Shown here piece by piece: positions 1 through 5,035 of a stretch of 9,278 nt of DNA (positions are counted from its first letter, which is position 1; each line of letters starts with the position of its first letter). Position numbers and translations under genes: made by a program. The DNA is taken from NCBI GenBank assembly GCA_003452695.1, contig DMNP01000374.1, forward strand, positions 1-9,278, in the 5' to 3' direction. The notes beneath the pieces were generated by a model. The model was not told the origin of the DNA. It searched no databases and saw only the letters and a list, made by a program, of their open reading frames with translations. The stretch comes from Eggerthellaceae bacterium (GTDB lineage: Bacteria > Actinomycetota > Coriobacteriia > Coriobacteriales > Eggerthellaceae).

Positions 1-722
1 TATTCCATGACCAGGCAGTACTCGCTGCATAATTCGGGGTAGACCTGCGGGCAGTCTATGAAGGCCACGTTCTCGTTAAGCTTGCGAAACACCCGAAGGT
101 TCTCGGCTTCGCAGGCGAAATCGGTTTCGCGCAGGAAAGTCCACCACATTTCGTCGACCACCTCGACGAAATCGACCATCTGCGAGTCCTTCATGAAGCG
201 CTTCGCCCGGCGCGCCATGATGCGCATGATGTCGATATCCTGCGCCATCGTTTCCTTCACGCCGGGTCGCTGCACCTTCACGGCCACGACTTCGCCGCTC
301 GCCAGTTGGGCCTTGTGCACCTGCGCGAGCGACGCGCTGCCCAGCGGATGTGGGTCTATTTCGGAAAACACCGATTCCAGGTCGTTGCCGTAGATGCCGA
401 TAAGGGCTTTTTTCACCTGGTCGAACGGCAGAGGGTCGCATTCGGTTTGCAGTTTGGCCAGCTCGTCGCAATACGCTTGCGGCAGGATTTCGGAGCGCGT
501 TGAAAGCGTCTGCCCGATTTTCACGAAGCTCGGACCCAGGTCTTCCAGCACCTTGCGGAATTCTTCGGGAGTGAATCCACGCAGGAAGCGATGCTTGGCC
601 AAGATCCGGTAGATTTCGCGCAGCCGCCTAGACCGCGCTTTGCGGCTGAGATTGAAGCGATCTTCAGGATCGAGTTCTGCACCCTCGCTGAAGAAGTGCC
701 TGAACAGGGTGTTGCCGGGCAT
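1..722 (-). CDS. AarF/ABC1/UbiB-family atypical protein kinase, C-terminus cut off by window edge
   Basis: The first 240 residues are visible and the frame is open to the window edge. Hallmarks of the UbiB/ADCK family are clear. The family-specific KxGQ motif is K68-I-G-Q71 in FVKIGQTLSTR. The alanine-rich nucleotide loop is the LGSASLAQVHKA stretch (127-138). The nucleotide-binding lysine is K149 in VAVKVQRPGV, and the ExD-type segment is ETDFACEAENL (199-209). The rest of the kinase-like lobe lies outside the window. Family members act in isoprenoid-quinone biosynthesis or lipid homeostasis and have ATPase rather than normal kinase activity. The ATG at 722 is the first start after an in-frame TAG, but no good ribosome binding site precedes it, so translation may be coupled to the phasin-like gene that ends 24 nt upstream. 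Family assignment is firm; the substrate is unknown, and Coriobacteriia normally use menaquinones. Confidence 0.93.
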   Translation of the reverse strand, partial: MPGNTLFRHFFSEGAELDPEDRFNLSRKARSRRLREIYRILAKHRFLRGFTPEEFRKVLEDLGPSFVKIGQTLSTRSEILPQAYCDELAKLQTECDPLPFDQVKKALIGIYGNDLESVFSEIDPHPLGSASLAQVHKAQLASGEVVAVKVQRPGVKETMAQDIDIMRIMARRAKRFMKDSQMVDFVEVVDEMWWTFLRETDFACEAENLRVFRKLNENVAFIDCPQVYPELCSEYCLVME

Positions 723-746
723 GTTCTATTGGGGTATGCAGCGTGC

Positions 747-1211
747 CTAGGCTTTGGTTGCCTCGTCGGCATCGCCAGCTGCTTCAGCTGCCTGGTCGGC
801 TGCTTCGGTTGCCGCTTCTTCCACGGCGTCTGCTGCTTCTTCGGCCGCTTCCTCTGCTTCGACGACGACCTCTTCTTCGATTACCTCGGCCTCGACGGTC
901 TCTTCCTGGGCTTTTGTGGCATCGGCTTCGTTTTGCGCCTTGGCGAACTCGGCGGCCTTGGCGGCAAATGCCTCGCGTTCCTCGGGCTTCATGGCCTTCA
1001 TGCAGGCTTCGAGGGTGCCTTCGCGCAGCGATGTCGCCGTTTCGTCTGCCTTGCGCTTCAGCTCTTCGTTCAGCTCGAGCCCCTGCTCGAAGGACAGCTC
1101 GCCCCGCTCGACCAGCTGGTCGATTATCTCCTTGCCCTTATCGGCCGTATAGGACATCACGCCAATGCCCATCATGATGACGTTCTTGAATCCATCTCCG
1201 ATGCTCGACAT
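747..1211 (-). CDS. phasin-like small alpha-helical protein with acidic Ala/Glu-rich tail
   Basis: A 154-residue protein. The N-terminal part (MSSIGDGFKNVIMMGIGVMS, then a helical stretch to about residue 65) resembles the start of phasin/PhaF-type polyhydroxyalkanoate-granule-associated proteins: a short hydrophobic segment, then an amphipathic coiled-coil-like helix (KGKEIIDQLVERGELS). A conserved-looking MKPEEREAFAAKAAEFAKAQ region follows at 71-93. The rest (about 100-154) is low-complexity, rich in Ala and Glu, and probably an extended or coiled-coil tail. A longer frame reaches back to 1313, but the ATG at 1211 has a strong AAGGAGG 9 nt upstream, so this start is preferred. It is the first gene of a pair with the downstream AarF/UbiB-like gene. 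Phasin-like genes next to aarF-like genes are, from memory, a recurring arrangement. No PHA synthase is visible, so a granule role is not shown; a membrane- or lipid-associated scaffold is equally possible. Confidence 0.8.
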   Translation of the reverse strand: MSSIGDGFKNVIMMGIGVMSYTADKGKEIIDQLVERGELSFEQGLELNEELKRKADETATSLREGTLEACMKAMKPEEREAFAAKAAEFAKAQNEADATKAQEETVEAEVIEEEVVVEAEEAAEEAADAVEEAATEAADQAAEAAGDADEATKA

Positions 1212-1220
1212 AGCTATCAG

Positions 1221-1227
1221 CCTCCTT
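1221..1227 (-). promoter_or_regulatory. Shine-Dalgarno AAGGAGG of the phasin-like gene
   Basis: On the minus strand AAGGAGG lies 9 nt upstream of the ATG at 1211. It is the strongest ribosome binding site in the window and rules out the longer upstream reading of the phasin-like gene. The strand further upstream has AT-rich patches (for example TATCAT at about 1270-1275) but no convincing -35/-10 pair. Confidence 0.8.
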
Positions 1228-1420
1228 AGGCTCGTTTGGCTGCGCCTCTGCGCGGTGCCGTTATGATTACCATGATAAATGAACCCACGGTAAACGGATA
1301 TAGCCGTTGCCATTTTGGAACCGCTGACCGAGCTGGTTCGCTACTGCCCACGGCCCGGCCAGGGGCGGTAACGGTGGGCCTGTGCTTCGCACGTCGGCCA
1401 CCGGAAGCTGAAAATACCGC

Positions 1421-1426
1421 TATTAT
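1421..1426 (+). promoter_or_regulatory. possible -10 hexamer (TATTAT) giving a leaderless transcript
   Basis: TATTAT matches five of six bases of TATAAT and ends 7 nt before the ATG at 1434, the distance expected between a -10 element and a transcription start. No -35 match and no ribosome binding site are seen. If used, the mRNA would start at or next to the ATG. It also overlaps the alternative ATG at 1425, which would then not be transcribed. Confidence 0.35.
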
Positions 1427-1433
1427 GGGCATC

Positions 1434-1925
1434 ATGCAGCGAAAGACACGCATAACGTTTGGAATCGAGGCGGCGATCAACTTCGCCGTTTCCGGCTTTC
1501 TCAACGGGTTGTGCGCGTGGTTGCTGTTCGGTGATGCGCCTGTCGTTCCCGCCGGTTTCTGGAACCTGTTCATCGACACCACCATAACCTGCTTTCTAGT
1601 GAGCGTGTGCACGGCGTTCTTTTCGTGCGCGTCGGAGAGGCGCTATCGCGCGCAGGGCATGCGCGTCGGCCTGAGCGCTGCCGGCACGCGCGTCTTGGCC
1701 GCCCTTCCGCAAGCGGCCTTTCCCCTGGGGTGCTGCCTGTTCGGAATGTGCCTGCCCGTTCTTGCACTTGCGTTCGGCGCCGGCTTTTTCCTTGCCGGAG
1801 CCCACGCCGTTTCCCCCGCGCAGTTTATAATCTTCAAAGTGGTGTGGGGAGGCTTGTACGGGGCTGGCGTGTGCGTTGCAACCCTCCTGCGAAACTTGGG
1901 CGTGGAACATGGCGAAGCTCGTTAA
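1434..1925 (+). CDS. small four-helix integral membrane protein of unknown function
   Basis: A 163-residue protein with four hydrophobic segments: about 13-33, 46-66, 93-121 (long, possibly bent) and 131-152. Short charged loops separate them, with a basic stretch SERRYRAQGMR at 68-77. The N-terminus MQRKTR is basic and the C-terminus is short and polar. Six cysteines lie in or near the helices (27, 53, 59, 65, 100, 101), with more at 106 and 147. I do not recognise the family. A longer frame exists back to 1236, but the segment before 1425 looks untranslated in composition. ATG 1425 and ATG 1434 are both possible, and the second is chosen because of the TATTAT box. The stop overlaps the start of the LuxR-type gene, which implies co-transcription and suggests that the membrane protein works with, or signals to, that regulator; this is inference only. 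Confidence 0.72.
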   Translation: MQRKTRITFGIEAAINFAVSGFLNGLCAWLLFGDAPVVPAGFWNLFIDTTITCFLVSVCTAFFSCASERRYRAQGMRVGLSAAGTRVLAALPQAAFPLGCCLFGMCLPVLALAFGAGFFLAGAHAVSPAQFIIFKVVWGGLYGAGVCVATLLRNLGVEHGEAR

Positions 1926-3204
1926 AATGCGCAGAGACATTCTTTTCCCCGCGTGCGAACGCGATGTCCCATCGCGCTTCGCCACGCTTCCCGCAACGGC
2001 TTTCCTCGGCGAGAACCCCTTGTCGGAGACGCATATGATTGCCGGGTCGGCGGACGAGACCCTGGAGTTGCTTTCTGCCACGAGGCCAGGCGGCGACCCT
2101 GCGGCCGCAAGCCGTGCCCGAGTGCTGTACGCGGCCTGGCTCGACTTTTACCGCGGCCGTTTCCAGGAAGCGCAAGACAGGGCGCTCGACCTGTTCGAGC
2201 GGATTTCGGAAAGCGAGGTGCGGGCGGCGATGGGTGACGCGCTTGCCGCAGCTGCCAGTCCGGATCCGCCGCTCGGGCAAGCAGCGGCCGCCCAGCAAAC
2301 CGAACCCGCCCAGCCAGCCGCTCCCGCCCAGAAGCTGGGCGCGGCGTACCTTATCTGCAACCTGGCGCGATACGGCATGCCGCGTTACCGCATCGACGAG
2401 GCGGCAACGTTCATGAAGGAGCTTGCGGCAAGCGAGCTGCGCATAGCGCAAGCCGCCTCCATAAACCTGGCCATGCACGAGATGTCCCTCGGGGTAATGT
2501 CGGATGTGCCCCTTTGGGTACGGGCAGCGGACTTCGGCGTGGCGCGCGCGGGGAACAGCCTGCTGTTCAACGAAGGTGGGGTGTACCCGGAAAACCTCTA
2601 CGCCGCCGTTACTGCAGCGGCTCAATATGCGAATTACCGCGGCAACTACCTGGAAAGCCTGAACATCGTGGATGCGGCCGAGCAGGTCCTGGGCGTGCGC
2701 GGCTACCTTATCGGCGACGCCTATTTCGCGCTGTACCGTGCGCTGAACTGCGAAGCGCTCGGATTTCCCGACGAGGCTGACGCCTACCTGCAACGCGCCC
2801 TGCACTTGGTGCAACCCGACGGGTTCTGGCAGATTGTCTCGCAATTCGACTCGGCCTTCGAAGGACGGCTCGTGCGCATGGCCGAAAACCTGGATGCGCG
2901 CGGCGGTCTGCGCTGCAAGGAGCTGGCGGAAGGCTTCATCGACCGCGTGCAGGCTTCGCACGAAGAAGAAAAGGAACTGCGCGGGCATCAGAAGCTCACG
3001 AGCCAGGAGCTCGCCGTCATGCAGCTGCTCGCACAGGGCAAGAAGGGCACCGAGGTGGCCGAGGAGCTGTTCATAGAACCCGTCACCGTGAAGTTCCACA
3101 AGAAGAACGCGGTGTGCAAGCTGGGCATCCACGCGACGGCCAACATCGCCGAAATCCAAGCGGCCCTCGAACGCTACGAGATAAGCGCCGCCTGGCTCGC
3201 GTAG
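1909..3204 (+). CDS. LuxR-family transcriptional regulator with N-terminal helical (TPR-like) region
   Basis: A 431-residue protein. The C-terminal HTH of the LuxR/FixJ type spans about 363-420, from LTSQELAVMQLLAQGKKGTE through the recognition helix TVKFHKKNAVCKLGI. The N-terminal ~340 residues are mostly alpha-helical, with repeated Ala/Tyr/Leu patterns such as RVLYAAWLDFYRGRFQEAQD and AYFALYRALNCEALGFPDEA that resemble tetratricopeptide repeats. A Pro/Ala/Gln linker lies at about 114-144. There is no receiver domain and no MalT-like ATPase motif, so input is probably by protein or ligand binding to the repeats. Start choice is uncertain: ATG 1909 (used here, overlapping the membrane gene by 17 nt), ATG 1927 one base after that gene's stop, or TTG 1876; none has a strong ribosome binding site. 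A longer antisense frame covers the same DNA but shows no domain. Target genes cannot be told from this window. Confidence 0.88.
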   Translation: MAKLVKMRRDILFPACERDVPSRFATLPATAFLGENPLSETHMIAGSADETLELLSATRPGGDPAAASRARVLYAAWLDFYRGRFQEAQDRALDLFERISESEVRAAMGDALAAAASPDPPLGQAAAAQQTEPAQPAAPAQKLGAAYLICNLARYGMPRYRIDEAATFMKELAASELRIAQAASINLAMHEMSLGVMSDVPLWVRAADFGVARAGNSLLFNEGGVYPENLYAAVTAAAQYANYRGNYLESLNIVDAAEQVLGVRGYLIGDAYFALYRALNCEALGFPDEADAYLQRALHLVQPDGFWQIVSQFDSAFEGRLVRMAENLDARGGLRCKELAEGFIDRVQASHEEEKELRGHQKLTSQELAVMQLLAQGKKGTEVAEELFIEPVTVKFHKKNAVCKLGIHATANIAEIQAALERYEISAAWLA

Positions 3205-3261
3205 CGCATTTGCGGCTGCGGTCGCGCGCGGCGCCTCATCGCCGGGGAGCACGGACATGCC

Positions 3262-3284
3262 AAAACCCGCTTAAAGGGCTTTGT
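3262..3284. terminator. weak candidate terminator between the convergent LuxR-type and fic genes
   Basis: AAAACCC and GGGcTTT are imperfectly complementary around a short AT-rich loop, followed on the plus strand by TTGTTGG and on the minus strand by a TTTT run. The hairpin is small and bulged. It is the only terminator-like signal in the 102-nt gap between the two convergent stop codons, so it could serve both directions, but the support is thin. Confidence 0.25.
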
Positions 3285-3306
3285 TGGTATTACAGGAGCA
3301 GGCCGA

Positions 3307-4203
3307 TTAAGATTCGCCGAGCAATTCGAGGTAGCGCGTAAGGCGCTCGTCGAGATACCGTGCAAAGAGAAGCTCCATCGCGCGCGGATCGTCACCCGAA
3401 TGGTAGCCGTCGAACGCGGCGAGATATGCGGCGCGGTCGGCATACTTGATATCGATCGGAGGGTAACCGGCTTTCATGAGCTCGAGGTTTACGAGCAAGC
3501 GGCCGCATCGCCCGTTGCCGTCTATGAATGGGTGAATCGCCTCGAACAACACATGGAAGCGCGCGAGCTTGGAGACGATCTCGGAATCGTCGGATGCGTA
3601 CCACTCCAAAAGCTCGCCCATGCTCGTCTCGATGAGCGCAGGCTCGACGGGCGTATGGAGCGCCCCGGCAATCCGCACCGGGATGCTGCGGTAGACACCT
3701 CGGTCGCGCGGTTTGTCAGCAAGGACGAGTTGGTGTATCTCGCGCACAACGCGTTGCGTGAGCGGCTCTTTTGCGGATACCAGATCGCATACGTATTCGA
3801 AGGCGTCGCGGTTGCCCACCGCCTCCAAATGGTCCTTGAGCGGGCGCTTGTCCACGGTGATGCCCTGGAGCACGAGCTCGGTCTCGCGCAGCGTCAGCGT
3901 GTTGCCCTCGATGGCGTTGGAGTTATAGGTGAACTCCACCACGAACTCGCTCATGAGACGCTCCAGCTCCCCCTCCGTGAAAGGCCTCAGCGTGTCAAGA
4001 CGCAATTTCTTCTTGTGCACTTGGTCGACGGGATCGGGATGGTCGGAGCGCCGCGCATCGAACGGCTTGACCGCCTCTGCCGGAATCAGCCAAGCCCGTC
4101 CGCCAAGGCGCGCCCCGGGGATGCGGCCTTGCGCGCACAGATACCGCACGCGCCTTTCCGAGAGCCCCCATTTTCGCGCAACTTCGGCAACCGATAGATC
4201 CAT
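3307..4203 (-). CDS. Fic-domain protein (probable AMP-transferase) with N-terminal excisionase-like HTH
   Basis: A 298-residue protein. Residues 1-45 form a small HTH of the MerR/excisionase type (VAEVARKWGLSERRVRYL, then GRIPGARLGGRAWLIP), suggesting DNA binding. The Fic core follows. The inhibitory helix motif [S/T]xxxE[G/N] is S95-NAI-E99-G100, with E99 the expected self-inhibitory glutamate. The flap/substrate region is RDRGVYRSIPVRIAGALHTP (167-185 region). The catalytic motif HPFIDGNGRCGR spans 224-235 and matches HxFx(D/E)GNGRxxR with all key residues present. By family knowledge such enzymes usually transfer AMP to a hydroxyl side chain of a target protein. Because the inhibitory motif is N-terminal to the core, this is a class II, self-restrained Fic. 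The ATG at 4203 has AAGAGG 6 nt upstream and replaces a longer upstream reading. No separate antitoxin gene is adjacent. The target is unknown; the HTH suggests self-regulation. Confidence 0.95.
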   Translation of the reverse strand: MDLSVAEVARKWGLSERRVRYLCAQGRIPGARLGGRAWLIPAEAVKPFDARRSDHPDPVDQVHKKKLRLDTLRPFTEGELERLMSEFVVEFTYNSNAIEGNTLTLRETELVLQGITVDKRPLKDHLEAVGNRDAFEYVCDLVSAKEPLTQRVVREIHQLVLADKPRDRGVYRSIPVRIAGALHTPVEPALIETSMGELLEWYASDDSEIVSKLARFHVLFEAIHPFIDGNGRCGRLLVNLELMKAGYPPIDIKYADRAAYLAAFDGYHSGDDPRAMELLFARYLDERLTRYLELLGES

Positions 4204-4209
4204 ATTATT

Positions 4210-4215
4210 CCTCTT
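4210..4215 (-). promoter_or_regulatory. Shine-Dalgarno AAGAGG of fic
   Basis: AAGAGG lies 6 nt before the ATG at 4203 on the minus strand and fixes the start of the Fic protein at MDLSV, the beginning of its HTH, rather than 22 residues upstream. Confidence 0.7.
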
Positions 4216-4244
4216 GGCATGACTTTTTGCGTATTTGCGGAATA

Positions 4245-4273
4245 ATAATATCAAACGGCATGGTCGCAATCAA
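4245..4273 (-). promoter_or_regulatory. sigma70-type promoter of fic (TTGATT - 17 nt - TATTAT)
   Basis: On the minus strand TTGATT (4273-4268) and TATTAT (4250-4245) are separated by exactly 17 nt, the optimal spacing, in an AT-rich patch that stands out from its GC-rich surroundings. The predicted start of transcription, near 4238, gives a leader of about 35 nt holding the AAGAGG site. The 21-bp inverted repeat begins 5 bp upstream of the -35 box. Confidence 0.65.
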
Positions 4274-4277
4274 CTAA

Positions 4278-4336
4278 GACAACGGGGACGGAGGGTGTCC
4301 GCTTCGGGTAAGACAACACCCTCCGTCCCCGTTGTC
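4278..4336. repeat. perfect 21-bp inverted repeat with 17-nt loop
   Basis: The left arm 4278-4298 (GACAACGGGGACGGAGGGTG plus T) is the exact reverse complement of the right arm 4316-4336. The loop 4299-4315 is 17 nt. In addition TAAGACAAC occurs as a direct repeat at 4275-4283 and 4309-4317, running into each arm or the loop. It sits between the divergent fic and cysteine-rich genes. It could be a dispersed REP/MITE-like element, a strong cruciform or a regulator site. No T-run follows either arm, so it is not a standard intrinsic terminator. Confidence 0.9.
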
Positions 4337-4404
4337 CGCCTCAAAGACTACCCCTTGGGATAGGTCACAGCGGGCGGGGTGTTCGGTATGCTGTGGCCAT
4401 CATC

Positions 4405-4413
4405 GGAGAAGGG
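4405..4413 (+). promoter_or_regulatory. Shine-Dalgarno (GGAGAAGGG) that selects a TTG start
   Basis: GGAGAAGGG ends 6 nt before the TTG at 4420. The only other in-frame start, GTG 4393, lies upstream of this purine-rich site and has none of its own, so TTG 4420 is preferred. Confidence 0.7.
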
Positions 4414-4419
4414 TGTCTT

Positions 4420-4872
4420 TTGACAAAGTACGCGAACATACAGGCGAATGTGCTCGAGCCCCAGGCAATGCCGGCGGCGCTTGCCGGACGCGCGCCGGGC
4501 GACCTGTATGCCGTGTGCAACGTGGGCGGGCACGAATTGGTCGTTCGCTACGGCTACGCTGGCGAGAGCACGCGCGTGGCGGATCTGATTCCGCTGTTCC
4601 CCAATCTGGTAGAAGAAGAGCTCTACGACGAGGCCGGCTGGCGCATCGCCTGCGCCGTGAACGAGGGCTGCGAATTCTACCGGGGCGCCGAGGGCTTTTT
4701 GGACGACGGGGCCTGCATGACCTGCAGGTACTACCCCGACGATTTCCCCGACTTCGGGATATGCAGCTGCAGGTGCCGCCGCAAGAAACCCGAGGACGAA
4801 GACGGTGCCGACGAGGCGGAAGCACAACCCGCTCGGGTCTCGCCGCAGGACGCACCGCCGCGCGGGGAATGA
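4420..4872 (+). CDS. cysteine-rich 150-aa protein, family not recognised
   Basis: I do not recognise this protein. It has 150 residues, no signal peptide and no membrane segment, so it is probably cytoplasmic. The first ~75 residues form a mixed, acidic domain (LYAVCNVGGHELVVRYGYAG, then LIPLFPNLVEEELYDEAGWR). Eight cysteines occur at 33, 78, 84, 99, 102, 115, 117 and 119. The cluster ACMTCRYYPDDFPDFGICSC (98-117) followed by RC has the CxxC...CxCxC spacing expected of a zinc- or iron-sulphur-binding knuckle. The tail (122-150) is charged, with an acidic run EDEDGADEAE, and looks disordered. It is preceded by the fic/IR region and followed after 11 nt by a structured repeat. Codon use matches its neighbours. 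The start is TTG with a good ribosome binding site; the alternative GTG 4393 would add nine residues. Metal binding is inferred only from cysteine spacing. Confidence 0.75.
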   Translation: MTKYANIQANVLEPQAMPAALAGRAPGDLYAVCNVGGHELVVRYGYAGESTRVADLIPLFPNLVEEELYDEAGWRIACAVNEGCEFYRGAEGFLDDGACMTCRYYPDDFPDFGICSCRCRRKKPEDEDGADEAEAQPARVSPQDAPPRGE

Positions 4873-4883
4873 GCCGGGAAGCA

Positions 4884-4967
4884 GGACGGTTACCCGGGGG
4901 TAGGCGACCAGACACTTACCTGGTCAGTGTCTGGTTCACCGGGGATGCCTCCCCGGGGTAACCGTCC
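4884..4967. repeat. 84-nt structured inverted-repeat element with nested hairpin
   Basis: The outer arms 4884-4900 (GGACGGTTACCCGGGGG) and 4951-4967 pair over 17 positions with one mismatch. AGGC 4902-4905 and GCCT 4947-4950 extend the stem after a one-base bulge. Inside, ACCAGACACT (4907-4916) pairs perfectly with AGTGTCTGGT (4926-4935) around a 9-nt loop. A competing short hairpin GACCAG/CTGGTC (4906-4911 with 4920-4925) overlaps it. There is no terminal T-run. The element begins 11 nt after the cysteine-rich gene's stop. A MITE/REP-like mobile element is the likeliest reading; a transcript-stabilising or attenuator structure is possible. Confidence 0.85.
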
Positions 4968-5024
4968 CACTGGAAAAGCTACCGACACGCATCTTTTCAA
5001 GCAGGGGATGTAACGCGAAGAGGC

Positions 5025-5029
5025 AGGAG
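5025..5029 (+). promoter_or_regulatory. Shine-Dalgarno AGGAG of the secreted protein gene
   Basis: AGGAG lies 6 nt before the ATG at 5036 in a purine-rich run, directly supporting this start. No clear promoter was found in the 68 nt between the repeat element and this site. Confidence 0.75.
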
Positions 5030-5035
5030 AAGAAG

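Noticed and set aside
591..1229. A plus-strand frame rich in Phe, Leu and Gly that looks like a membrane protein
   Set aside because: It is the reverse reading of the Ala/Glu-rich tail of the phasin-like gene and the start of the UbiB-like gene; it crosses both real genes.
1834..3258. A 474-codon open frame on the minus strand, longer than the plus-strand gene it overlaps
   Set aside because: It is antisense to the LuxR-type gene, has no ribosome binding site or recognisable domain, and its composition (many Arg, Val, His) is typical of a reverse frame of GC-rich coding DNA. The plus strand shows a clear HTH.
3400..4197. A 265-codon open frame on the plus strand
   Set aside because: It is antisense to fic, which has an unmistakable catalytic motif; the plus frame shows no domain and no ribosome binding site.
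4387..4392. TATGCT as a -10 box for the cysteine-rich gene
   Set aside because: No -35 match lies at a usable distance (TTGGGA is 26 bp upstream), so the promoter of this gene is left uncalled.
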